This document shows, one piece after another, positions 24,067-32,083 of a DNA stretch of 64,000 bases. Each line of letters starts with the position of its first letter. The stretch's first letter is position 1. The notes beneath the pieces were generated by a model. It was not told the origin of the DNA and ran no database searches. It saw nothing but the letters and a program-made list of their open reading frames with translations. The position numbers were made by a program, and so were the translations under genes. Source of the stretch: Limnoglobus roseus (GTDB lineage: Bacteria; Planctomycetota; Planctomycetia; Gemmatales; Gemmataceae); the NCBI RefSeq assembly GCF_008254045.1, contig NZ_CP042425.1, positions 3,534,001-3,598,000 of the forward strand, given 5' to 3'.

Positions 24067-25095
24067 TTACGCCGCCGCCTTCACCGGCTGCACCTGATGG
24101 AACAGCCACCGCACCCACCGGTTGGCGACGGCCGCGGCCACCACGCTCCCCGGCTTGCCCCGGCCCTTCATGTCGGCCGCCAGTTTCTTCCACCGGGCGT
24201 CGTACCGCACCAGCCGGTGGGCGGCCTCGATGAGCACGACCCGCAGCTGCGGGTTGCCGGCCTTGATCAGCCCGGCGTCGGCCTGCTTCTGGCCGCTCGA
24301 CGCGTTCCGCGGCGACAGCCCGCAGAACCGGGCCGCCTGCTTGCCCGTCCGGAACCGGTCGAACCGCCCGATCTCGGCCCGGATGGTGGCCGCCGTGACC
24401 AGGCCGATCCCCTTCATCGTCAGCAGATTCACGACCAGGGCATCCTCGGCGGTGACCTGGGCCAGGCGTTGCTCGGCCGCCTTGACGTCGCCGGCCAGGG
24501 CCTTCAGGCGGCCCAGGTGCCGGTCCATCACCCACCGCGTCTGCTCGCTCAGGGCGGCGTCGCGGGTCAGCCACGTCAGCCACGCCACCGTCCACGGGTT
24601 CACGCCCTCGGGGGCGGCTACCCGGTTGTCGCGGAGCAGGGCCCCGATCCGCAGCTTGACGTTCCGCCGCTCGCCGACGAGCTGCTGGCGGTACCGGACG
24701 AGCCGTCGCAGTTCGCGGACCTCGGCCGGGGCGTGCCACACCTTGGGCAGGTACCCGACCCGCTCCAGGTCGGCGAGCATCTTGGCGTCCGAGTAGTCCG
24801 TCTTGTCCGGGTTGCCCTTCATGCGGGCCACATACCCGGGGTGGGCCAGGTCGACCAGCCACCCGGCTTTGGTCACCAGTTCCTCGGCCAGATCGGCCGA
24901 CCCGCTGCACGCCTCGATGGCCGCCCGCACGTCGGTGCCGAACCGGGCGACGGCGTCGCGGATGGCCCGCCAGTCGTTCGCGCAACTCTGGTTGAGCAAC
25001 ACGCGGCCGCCGCGGTCCAGGGCGCACACCTGGACGGACAGGGTGTGGTAGTCCAGGCCCACGAAAACGGGGCCGGTCGTCGTTGCCGCGGGCAT
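24067..25095 (-). CDS. IS110-family transposase (DEDD recombinase)
   Basis: 342 aa. N-terminal RuvC-like DEDD domain: D15 (FVGLDYH), E61 (AIEACSG), D100 and D103 (DKTDYSDAKM). C-terminal Transposase_20 domain with TMKGIGLVTAATIRAEIG, FCGLSPRNASSGQKQ (candidate catalytic Ser) and GNPQLRVVLIEAAH. Length is normal and the frame intact, so the element may be active. ATG 25095 is chosen because homologous N termini begin shortly before the GLDYH motif; a longer frame starts at 25170. These recombinases use an element-encoded bridge RNA to choose target and donor sites. Confidence 0.93.
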   Translation of the reverse strand: MPAATTTGPVFVGLDYHTLSVQVCALDRGGRVLLNQSCANDWRAIRDAVARFGTDVRAAIEACSGSADLAEELVTKAGWLVDLAHPGYVARMKGNPDKTDYSDAKMLADLERVGYLPKVWHAPAEVRELRRLVRYRQQLVGERRNVKLRIGALLRDNRVAAPEGVNPWTVAWLTWLTRDAALSEQTRWVMDRHLGRLKALAGDVKAAEQRLAQVTAEDALVVNLLTMKGIGLVTAATIRAEIGRFDRFRTGKQAARFCGLSPRNASSGQKQADAGLIKAGNPQLRVVLIEAAHRLVRYDARWKKLAADMKGRGKPGSVVAAAVANRWVRWLFHQVQPVKAAA

Positions 25096-25260
25096 GGCTG
25101 GTCCTCGAAGGTGTGGTCCTGTTGATGGTGACCACACCCACCCTCTCCGGCAACCAGCGTTCATCCCCATCTACTGTTTGGGTTGGGTGGCGTGTGCGGC
25201 GAGGGTGATTTGGTCTCAACCCATGTCAACCACTCTTTGATGGTCTGAATGGTGAGCCAA
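25096..25260 (-). ncRNA. candidate bridge RNA region of the IS110 element
   Basis: Non-coding stretch immediately upstream of the transposase, where the bridge RNA of IS110-group elements is encoded. Seen: an 8-bp hairpin (25111-25118 with 25130-25137, 11-nt loop) and a 7-bp long-range pairing (25179-25185 with 25217-25223). These could be stem-loops of a guide RNA. The exact RNA ends and loop specificities cannot be read from a single copy. Confidence 0.3.
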
Positions 25261-25277
25261 ACACCGTAAAGCTTCTC

Positions 25278-25310
25278 TTCTCGTCCCGAGCCTTTGGTTC
25301 GGGACGAGAA
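25278..25310 (-). terminator. hairpin after the HlyD-like gene
   Basis: 12-bp perfect stem (25278-25289 with 25299-25310), 9-nt loop, 4 bp downstream of the HlyD-like stop. Symmetric, with no long T run. Likely 3' end of the TolC-HlyD transcript, which would leave the permease gene beyond the IS on its own promoter. Confidence 0.6.
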
Positions 25311-25314
25311 ACAT

Positions 25315-26913
25315 CTACTTCTTCTCCTCCGGTTTCGTCGCCTTCAGATCGGCAGCGGCCCGCGTTCTCGCGTCGAGCGCCACTTCCTCACCCGGTTCGA
25401 TGCCGGCCGTCACTTGCACGTATTGCTCGTTGCTCTCGCCGACGGTCACGTCGCGGCGGGTGATGCCGGTCGGCGTGACAGCGTAAACGACCTTCTGGCT
25501 CTCGTATTCGGTCACCCCGCCGACGGGCACACTGACCGCGTCGGGCAGCACGCCGATCAGGATTTTCACGTCCGCCGTCATGCCCGGTTTCAGGCCGGCG
25601 TCGGACGGGATGTCGTCGAGGCTCAGAGTCGTCTCGTACTGCTTCACGCCCGCGCCGCGCCAGCCGTCGGCCTGGGCGATGGTCGCGATCTTCAGCACCT
25701 TGCCGTTCAGCGTGTGGTTCGTCAGGGCTTCGACTTGGAACGTCGCCGGCATGCCGACTTTCACCTTCTTGATGACCGACTCGTGAATCTTCATCTTCAC
25801 CCGCATCCGCGACAGGTCGGGCAGGCTGAAGATCTCCTGCCGGTAGTACAACTGCGCCCCCGGCCGGATGCGGGCCGACTCGTCCCAGTAGCGAGAGTTC
25901 GAGTAGACCACGATACCGTCGGACGGGGCGTGAATCGTGCACCGCTCGATCTGCTGTTGCAGCCGCGTGAGTTGCTTCTTCTCGATCTCCGCCGTGCTCT
26001 CGGCCGATTTGAGTTCGCCCTCGGCCTTCTCGATGAGCGACTGCTGCGTTTCTTTCGTTCGCTTCAGTTCGCGCTCCGCTTCGTCGGCCTTCGCCTTCAA
26101 CTCGGTGATCTTCTTCTTTCGGGTGAACTTCTCCAAGAGGGTCAGGTCGGCCTCGGCACTCGTCACTTCGAACTTCCGCTGCTGCACCGTCAGTTCCTTC
26201 GCGCGAATCTGTTCCAACTGGGCGTAGCCGTCCTTCACCAGCCCCTTCGTGAAGGCGATGTCGTCCTCGGCCTCCTTGAGTTGCTTCTTGTTGAGTTCCA
26301 GCGTGCCCTTGAGCTTGTCCACGTCCCGCTTGAACTCGCCCTGCGGGTCGTCGTAGCTCTCCAGGTCGATCTTCGCGAGCGTCAGCGCCAGATCGGCCTT
26401 GGCGATCTCGCTCTCGGCCTTGTTCTTCGCCTGGGCCAAGTCGCTGCGGCCGGACTTCACCTTCCCCTCGGCCGTCTGCCATTTCACGTCCTGCTCGTTC
26501 AGCATCTTCAAGAGCGTGTCGGTGTCGAGCTTCGCGACCTCCTGCCCCTTCTTGACGTGCTTCCCTTCCTCGATGATGGACACGAGTTTGCCGCCGCCTT
26601 CGAGGTCGCACGTCACCTGCACGGCGTCGATGCTTTCGAGTTCGCCGCGGTCGGTGATCGTGATCTTCAACTCGCCGCGCTGCACGACGGCCGTAAGGGG
26701 GCGGTCGATCGACCGCGAGCCGGTGAACCGCGACAGGCCGTACTTCCAGCCGAGGTAGCCGACGGTGGCCACGACGCCGACGGTGACGAAGCGGCGGCCC
26801 CAGGTGCGGAACGTGCCCTTACGGGCCGGCGGCTGGCGCGGCGGCAGGGTCGGGAGTGGCGTCACGATGGGGAGCGGGCTTGCTTGCGGCGGCAGCGGGT
26901 CGGGCGGTTGCAT
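25315..26913 (-). CDS. HlyD/MacA-type periplasmic adaptor
   Basis: 532-aa membrane-fusion protein of a tripartite efflux system. Pro-rich cytoplasmic N terminus, one membrane anchor (about 40-56, FVTVGVVATVGYLGW), first half of the lipoyl-like domain (VTCDLEGGGKLVSIIEEGKH), a long Lys/Glu-rich coiled-coil hairpin (about residues 130-320), second lipoyl half (CTIHAPSDGIVVY), then beta-barrel and membrane-proximal domains. It links the inner-membrane transporter to the TolC-like channel encoded just upstream. The first 95 bp overlap the 3' end of that gene in another frame. GAGGA about 10 nt before the ATG supports the start. Confidence 0.92.
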   Translation of the reverse strand: MQPPDPLPPQASPLPIVTPLPTLPPRQPPARKGTFRTWGRRFVTVGVVATVGYLGWKYGLSRFTGSRSIDRPLTAVVQRGELKITITDRGELESIDAVQVTCDLEGGGKLVSIIEEGKHVKKGQEVAKLDTDTLLKMLNEQDVKWQTAEGKVKSGRSDLAQAKNKAESEIAKADLALTLAKIDLESYDDPQGEFKRDVDKLKGTLELNKKQLKEAEDDIAFTKGLVKDGYAQLEQIRAKELTVQQRKFEVTSAEADLTLLEKFTRKKKITELKAKADEAERELKRTKETQQSLIEKAEGELKSAESTAEIEKKQLTRLQQQIERCTIHAPSDGIVVYSNSRYWDESARIRPGAQLYYRQEIFSLPDLSRMRVKMKIHESVIKKVKVGMPATFQVEALTNHTLNGKVLKIATIAQADGWRGAGVKQYETTLSLDDIPSDAGLKPGMTADVKILIGVLPDAVSVPVGGVTEYESQKVVYAVTPTGITRRDVTVGESNEQYVQVTAGIEPGEEVALDARTRAAADLKATKPEEKK

Positions 26914-29122
26914 CGTCGGGGAATCCTCGCGCGTCGAGTCGCATCATCTCCGAGTTTATCAGAAGCTGAATGCGTTGCTGCTCGTAATTGAAGAAACCGT
27001 CGGCCAGCCCGTTGCGGGCCGCGAGGAGCGACTGCTGCGCGTTCAGAATGCGGAGCGTGGCCGCCCCGTCGTCGCCCCGTGCCCCACCCTGCACCGGGGC
27101 GGTGAGCAGTCGACGTTCGATGGCGAGTTGCCGCACCGCGACGAGGAGTTGCTGCCGGGCGATCTCGAAGTTGATCCGCTGCCGCTTCAGTTCCCGCAGG
27201 CCGGTCCGCACGTCGAGTTCGACGCTGTCCGATAGGGCCATGTAACTTCGGCGGGCACGCTGGTAGGTGATGAGGCTCTGCCGGTAGACGTTACGCTCGA
27301 ACTGCCGGTTGAGCGGGCCGTCGAACTGCACGCCGGCGGCGAGTCGGCTGCCCTCGGCCCCGAACGCGAGCGGGTTCTTGCCACCCGGTTCGGTGTTCAG
27401 GTTGCCGTCTAGGCGGACCGTCAGGTCGGACTTCAGCGCGTTGGCCGCGACCGACACCTTCCGCCACGAGTCGGTCACTTGCCCCAGGGTGTTTTGCAGG
27501 TCGAGCCGGTTCTCCTTCGCGTAGGGCAGGAGGGCCTCTTCGGTGAAGTCCGTCTCCGGGAGGCGGATCGTGTAGATGCGGGCGACCGATTCGGCGGCGA
27601 TGGCCGCATCGACGATGCCCGCCGCCTCGCGGGCTGAAGCGACGACGGACTTCCAGCCCGCCTCGCGGTTCGTTTCGGTCAGCATGGCCTGAATTTGACG
27701 CAGGTCGGTCTGCAACGCCCGCACCCGCGCGCGGAGTTCGGCCGGCTTCGCCTTCTGTTCCTCGTAAGCCGCCCGCGCCCGGTCTTGCTGTTCCACGTCG
27801 TCGCCGGTGACGGTCCGCTTGAGGTCGTCGGCGAGCAGCTTGAGCGCCTCGTCGGACGCCGACACGGCCTGATCGGCCCTCGCCGTGAAGCCGCGGAGCG
27901 TGTCCAGCGAATCTTGCAGGACGGTCAGCGGTGGGGCGGCGTCGAGTTCGGACTTCCGCTTCCGCTCGAAGACGTCGATCTCCGTGCGCAGTTTGTCCAC
28001 GTCGGGGTCCACTAACTGGAAGCGGTTCAACGGCGTGTCGTCGAGTTCGATCAGCAACCGCGGCGGCAGGCCGAGGAGGAGCTTGTACTGGTCGAGCGCG
28101 TTCTGCAGGCCGATTTCGGCCGAGATGAGGTCGCGGCGGGCACTGAGCAACGCCTGGTAGACCTGATCGACGTTGGCCACCTGCGTGCGGCCGCCCTGGA
28201 AGAGAATGCGGTAGAGGGCGTAGTTCTCCTCCTGACTCTTCAGGTTAGCGGCGGCGTTCCGCACGCCCTGAATCTGCCGGAGGATTTGCAGGTAGCCGCC
28301 GCTGTCCACGTTGACCGACGCCCAAAAGAGCTTGCGGAAGCGGGCGAAGTCGCGGACCGCGTACAGGGTGTCCCGCTCGCCCTGCGTCAGCGTTTCGAGC
28401 CGCACGTTCCGGCCGAAGCCGCGGAGGAGGGGTTGGATCAAGCTCACGCCGATCGATCCGGCGGCCGTGTGCGTCTGGCCGTTGAACTCCCAGACGAAGC
28501 TGTTGGCGAAATCGGTGAGCAGTTGACCGCCGGCCGCGAGGTTCCGCGAGAAGCCGGTGTCGGCACTCTGAAGGAGCGTGTTCGACTCCGGCGTCAGACT
28601 ACCCCCGCCGATGTGCGTAAAGTTCGTGGCCCGGCGGGCGAAGAATTGCAGGTCGAAGTCGAAGCGGTTCAGCGTGAGTGCGAGCGCCTGGACGTAGACG
28701 TTCTCCAGCCGCGTCTGGTACTCGCGGCTGTTTTCGAGTGCCAACTCCGTCGCGCGGTCCTGCGTCAGTTTCAGCACGCCGTTCGGGGCACGCCCCAGGT
28801 TCTCTTCCCAGCCCGGCGGCTCAATCTCTGCCAGAACGCCGTCCTTCTCCCACTTGCCGTACCCGCGGAACTTATACGGGTGCTGCATGAAGATCGCGGC
28901 CGCCGGGTCGTCGGGCGGCTTCGGCGGGCGGTCTGGGTTGGTGGGATCCGCAAGACGGGACATCGGAGCCGCTTCGAGTTGCGTGCGGCCGATGGCGTAG
29001 GCGGGTTGGACGATGCGCTCGCCGATGATCGGGTACGTCTCCCGGTCGGCGGCGGTGCGGTAGTGCGTGCGGGTACACCCGGCGGCGCAAACGGGGACCA
29101 GAATCAGGAGTCGCCATCGCAA
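26819..29122 (-). CDS. TolC-family outer-membrane lipoprotein
   Basis: 767-aa TolC-like efflux channel protein, longer than the usual 450-500 aa. A lipoprotein signal (LLILVPVCAAGC, lipidated Cys) is followed by a Pro/Asp-rich linker and two long helical OEP repeats separated by extra coiled-coil segments. The start is uncertain: TTG at 29122 gives a compact lipoprotein signal MRWRLLILVP; an in-frame TTG at 29176 would add 18 residues with atypical codons. The C terminus is Ala/Pro-rich. Cotranscribed with the HlyD-like gene (95-bp overlap). Forms the outer-membrane exit duct of a MacAB-like pump. Confidence 0.88.
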   Translation of the reverse strand: MRWRLLILVPVCAAGCTRTHYRTAADRETYPIIGERIVQPAYAIGRTQLEAAPMSRLADPTNPDRPPKPPDDPAAAIFMQHPYKFRGYGKWEKDGVLAEIEPPGWEENLGRAPNGVLKLTQDRATELALENSREYQTRLENVYVQALALTLNRFDFDLQFFARRATNFTHIGGGSLTPESNTLLQSADTGFSRNLAAGGQLLTDFANSFVWEFNGQTHTAAGSIGVSLIQPLLRGFGRNVRLETLTQGERDTLYAVRDFARFRKLFWASVNVDSGGYLQILRQIQGVRNAAANLKSQEENYALYRILFQGGRTQVANVDQVYQALLSARRDLISAEIGLQNALDQYKLLLGLPPRLLIELDDTPLNRFQLVDPDVDKLRTEIDVFERKRKSELDAAPPLTVLQDSLDTLRGFTARADQAVSASDEALKLLADDLKRTVTGDDVEQQDRARAAYEEQKAKPAELRARVRALQTDLRQIQAMLTETNREAGWKSVVASAREAAGIVDAAIAAESVARIYTIRLPETDFTEEALLPYAKENRLDLQNTLGQVTDSWRKVSVAANALKSDLTVRLDGNLNTEPGGKNPLAFGAEGSRLAAGVQFDGPLNRQFERNVYRQSLITYQRARRSYMALSDSVELDVRTGLRELKRQRINFEIARQQLLVAVRQLAIERRLLTAPVQGGARGDDGAATLRILNAQQSLLAARNGLADGFFNYEQQRIQLLINSEMMRLDARGFPDDATARPAAAASKPAPHRDATPDPAAAPAAGP

Positions 29123-29200
29123 GCCGTGATCCCGTGGGAGTCGCGGCGGAATAACAGATGAGAATCGGCGAAGCAAGGCGGGGTTGAACCTGCCGATCGT

Positions 29201-30547
29201 TCACGGCACGGACTTCCGCCACGCCACGGCCGCTTCGGTCAGTCGCTTCGCCACGGCGGGTTGGTCGGCGATGACGTTCTTCGTCTCCTTCGCGTCGGTG
29301 ACGACGTCGTACAGTTCGCCCCCGGTGCCGTCGGCGTTGACGAGCAGTTTCCAGTTGCCGTCGCGGACGGCTACGTTCGGACTGCGGTGCTTGGCGTCCT
29401 GCGGGTAGGCGAACGACGTGGTGTTGCGGCCGTACTCCCAGAACAGCGGCTTCGCCCGCGTCGGCGTCTCGCCCAGAACCGCGGCCGTCACGTCCTCGCC
29501 GTCGGCCGTGTAGCCTTCCGGCAGCTTCGCCCCGCAGACGTTCGCCAGCGTCGGCAGGAAGTCCATCGCGGCCACGACGGTCTTGTCGTTCACCACACCC
29601 GCTTTCGTGTGGCCCGGCCACCACGCGGCGAACGGCACGCGGATGCCGCCTTCGTACAGGCTCAATTTCTGCCCGCGGAGGCCGCCGTTGCGGATGCGCG
29701 GGAACGGTGGCGACGCCCCGTTATCGCCGAGGAACAGCACCAACGTGTTCGTGCCCTTCAGGCCGTCGAGCAGCCGGCCGATCTGCACGTCGAGGGCCGC
29801 GAGGACGGCCTTGTAGTTCGTGCGGGCCTCCTCGTCGCCGGCCTTCTTCACGGCATCCTTCTGGGCGTCCGACGGCACGTACGGCGTGTGCGTGTCGTCG
29901 AGCCAGAGGTTGACGAAGCACGGCTTCCCGGCGTTCTTCTTCAGGAAGTCGAATGTCTGATCGACCATCCACCGCGACCGCTCGTGCCGGGGAATCTGCT
30001 GCGGTTCGAGCTTGTCCTGCGGCCCCCACGGGGTTGTCTTCAAGCCGAGGGCCGCGGCCGGTTCGGGGCTTTCGTAGGTGCCGAGGCCGAGGTCGTAGCC
30101 GTAGGCCGCGAACTTCGGCGCATCGGTCACGTCGCGGCCACCGCCGAGGTGCCACTTGCCGACGTGGGCGGTGGCGTACCCGGCGTCCTTCAGCACTCGC
30201 GGGAGCGACGGGGCCTTCGGATCAAGGAAGTCGGCCATCCCGCACGCCGCGTTGCCGATCTTCGTTTGCAGGTAGCTCGTGATCTTCCAGCGGGCCGGGT
30301 ACTGCCCCGTGATGATCGCGCACCGCGACGGCGAGCAGATCGGGGCCATGACGTAGCCCTGGGTGAACCGCACGCCCTCGGCCGCGAGGCGGTCCATGTT
30401 CGGCGTCTTCACCATCGTGTTGCCGGAGTACCCCGGGTCGCCGTAGCCGAAGTCGTCCACCAGCACGACGACGACGTGCGGCCGATCGGCGGCAGTCACT
30501 CCACCGATCGCGAGAAATACCATCAAAAGGCTGAGGAGCGTGCGCAT
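29201..30547 (-). CDS. sulfatase 1 (secreted)
   Basis: 448-aa type I sulfatase with signal peptide (MRTLLSLLMVFLAIGGVTAA). Metal-binding VDDFGYGDPGYSGN (about residues 30-43), formylglycine site CSPSR with Cys71, GKWHLGGG, and later DNGASPP. Hydrolyses sulfate esters, probably on marine- or algal-type polysaccharides, in the periplasm or outside the cell; substrate cannot be told. Needs formylglycine-generating enzyme or anSME, neither of which is in the window. Its ATG lies 4 bp after the stop of sulfatase 2, so the two are cotranscribed. Confidence 0.94.
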   Translation of the reverse strand: MRTLLSLLMVFLAIGGVTAADRPHVVVVLVDDFGYGDPGYSGNTMVKTPNMDRLAAEGVRFTQGYVMAPICSPSRCAIITGQYPARWKITSYLQTKIGNAACGMADFLDPKAPSLPRVLKDAGYATAHVGKWHLGGGRDVTDAPKFAAYGYDLGLGTYESPEPAAALGLKTTPWGPQDKLEPQQIPRHERSRWMVDQTFDFLKKNAGKPCFVNLWLDDTHTPYVPSDAQKDAVKKAGDEEARTNYKAVLAALDVQIGRLLDGLKGTNTLVLFLGDNGASPPFPRIRNGGLRGQKLSLYEGGIRVPFAAWWPGHTKAGVVNDKTVVAAMDFLPTLANVCGAKLPEGYTADGEDVTAAVLGETPTRAKPLFWEYGRNTTSFAYPQDAKHRSPNVAVRDGNWKLLVNADGTGGELYDVVTDAKETKNVIADQPAVAKRLTEAAVAWRKSVP

Positions 30548-30551
30548 CGGT

Positions 30552-31904
30552 TCAGTCCTTCTTCGCGTTCGGGCGGGGATCGGGCAGGGCCTTCTCGGTC
30601 TTCAACCCCTCGTCGCCGTTGGCCTTCATCCAGGCGTCCAGGCCGGCCCGCAGCGACGCCAACTGTTTCGCGTGGGCCGGGTCGGCGGCGAGGTTCTTCA
30701 ACTCCCACGGGTCGGCCGACACGTCGTACAGTTCCTCGGCCGGCCGCGTGTGGTAACGTTTCACGACCGCCGCGGCCGCCGGGTCGGTCTTGGCCTTCTC
30801 CGCCCACGAGTCGAAGTAGTTGCGGCCGTCGGCCCCCTCGTTGCCCTTGTCCACGTGCGTGTGGTGTTCACCCGTTGGGTCGAGGTTGCGGATGTACTTC
30901 CAGTCGGCGGTGCGGACGGCCCGGATCGGGTACTGGTTCATTTTGCCGTCGCCGCTGTGAGTGAGGAAGACCTTGTCGCGGTGCTGGTCCTTCCTGCCGA
31001 CGAGAACGTCGAGGAAGGATTGCCCGCTGATGCCTTCCGGAGCCGTGCCACCGGCGGCGGTCAGCAGCGTGGGGAGCAGGTCGATCCAACTCACCATCGC
31101 GTTTGTCGTGGAACCGGCCGCGATCTTGCCCGGCCAGACGGCGAGCATCGGCGTGCGGACGCCGGCGTCGTAACAGTTCCACTTGCCGAACGGGAACTGC
31201 GAGCCGTGGTCGCTGGTGAATAGGAACAACGTGTTGTCGCCGAGGTGCTTCTTCGCCGTGTCGTACACCAGGCCCAAGTCGCGGTCGCAGTTAGCCACGG
31301 CGGTCAGGTATTTACCACGGGCGTCGCGGGTCTGCTTCGTGTCCACCAGCGTCGGCGGTACGCCGTTCGCCGTGACGGTCGCCTCCTTCGGCCAGGGCAC
31401 GTGCGGCCAGTTCGTGCCGACGAGCAGGCACAGCGGCTTCGTCGACTTCCGCTCGCCCAGCCACTTCACGGCCTCGGCCACGCACACGTCGTCGTGATAG
31501 GTGTAGTGCCGAGCCTGGTCGAACCCGTACTCCGTCACCTGGGCGTAGTGGGCCACCTTGCCGATGGCGACGGTCTGATAGCCGAGGTCTTTGAAGTAGG
31601 CCGGCCACTTTTTCAGGGTCGCTTGCGGGCGACTGTGGTTCAGCATCGAACCGTTCCGCATCGGGTCGAGGCCGGTGAGCAGCGCGGCCCTGCTGGGGGC
31701 ACAACTCGGCGATGCGACGAAGGCGTTGGTGAACGTCTTGCCGTCCTTCGCGAGTCGGGCCATGTTCGGTGTCGGAACCTCGGTGCCGCCGAACGGCGAG
31801 CAGTCGGCCCGACTGAGGTCGTCGGCGAGGAAGACGACGACATTCGGCTTCTCGGCGGCGGCCACGCCGGTTGAGAAACAGAGGAGAGCGAGGAGGATGC
31901 GCAT
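30552..31904 (-). CDS. sulfatase 2 (secreted)
   Basis: 450-aa sulfatase, signal peptide 1-17 (LLALLCFSTGVAAA). Metal ligands in FLADDLSRADCSPFGG, formylglycine site CAPSR with Cys68, GTNWPHVPWP, and TSDHGSQFPFGKWNCYD. The NWPHVPWP block resembles iduronate-2-sulfatase-like enzymes (substrate assignment is inference). First gene of the pair with sulfatase 1 (4-bp gap). A REP-like repeat pair separates it from sulfatase 3. Confidence 0.94.
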   Translation of the reverse strand: MRILLALLCFSTGVAAAEKPNVVVFLADDLSRADCSPFGGTEVPTPNMARLAKDGKTFTNAFVASPSCAPSRAALLTGLDPMRNGSMLNHSRPQATLKKWPAYFKDLGYQTVAIGKVAHYAQVTEYGFDQARHYTYHDDVCVAEAVKWLGERKSTKPLCLLVGTNWPHVPWPKEATVTANGVPPTLVDTKQTRDARGKYLTAVANCDRDLGLVYDTAKKHLGDNTLFLFTSDHGSQFPFGKWNCYDAGVRTPMLAVWPGKIAAGSTTNAMVSWIDLLPTLLTAAGGTAPEGISGQSFLDVLVGRKDQHRDKVFLTHSGDGKMNQYPIRAVRTADWKYIRNLDPTGEHHTHVDKGNEGADGRNYFDSWAEKAKTDPAAAAVVKRYHTRPAEELYDVSADPWELKNLAADPAHAKQLASLRAGLDAWMKANGDEGLKTEKALPDPRPNAKKD

Positions 31905-31938
31905 TGGTAAAACCTTCGAGCGTGCAGCGAGGTCTGGT

Positions 31939-32072
31939 CCCCTCTCCCCCAGCTTTGAGGGGGAGAGGGTTAGGGTGAGGGGCGAGCCTACATCCCACGG
32001 AAAACTCGTCTCATCCGCAGGAAAGTCTTCCCCTCACCCCGGCCCTCTCCCCCTCAAAGCCGGGGGAGAGGG
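31939..32072. repeat. inverted pair of REP-like palindromic repeats
   Basis: Two 43-44-nt elements in inverse orientation (31939-31982 and 32030-32072) differing at only a few positions. Each contains its own 11-bp hairpin of alternating C-tract/G-tract type (CCCTCTCCCCC with GGGGGAGAGGG) plus the extension AGGGTGAGGGG. The layout is that of a BIME-like REP doublet, which in other bacteria is dispersed intergenically, sometimes by RAYT transposases. It lies between sulfatases 2 and 3, where it could fold into a cruciform or long mRNA hairpin. Confidence 0.7.
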
Positions 32073-32083
32073 AGGAAGATCGA

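Larger units (their letters stand above)
24000..25260 (-). mobile_element. IS110-family insertion sequence
   Basis: One IS110-type transposase gene with short non-coding flanks. IS110 elements lack terminal inverted repeats and usually make no target duplication, so the ends given here are approximate. The structured non-coding stretch upstream of the transposase (25096 to about 25260) would be the left end that carries the guide (bridge) RNA in the IS110 group. The element lies between the HlyD/MacA-like adaptor and the MacB-like permease genes. Confidence 0.75.

Noticed and set aside
24030..25300. Similar T/C-rich stretches flanking the IS110 element as terminal repeats
   Set aside because: The likeness (around 24040 and 25275) is loose and pyrimidine-rich, and IS110 elements usually lack terminal repeats; not used to set ends.
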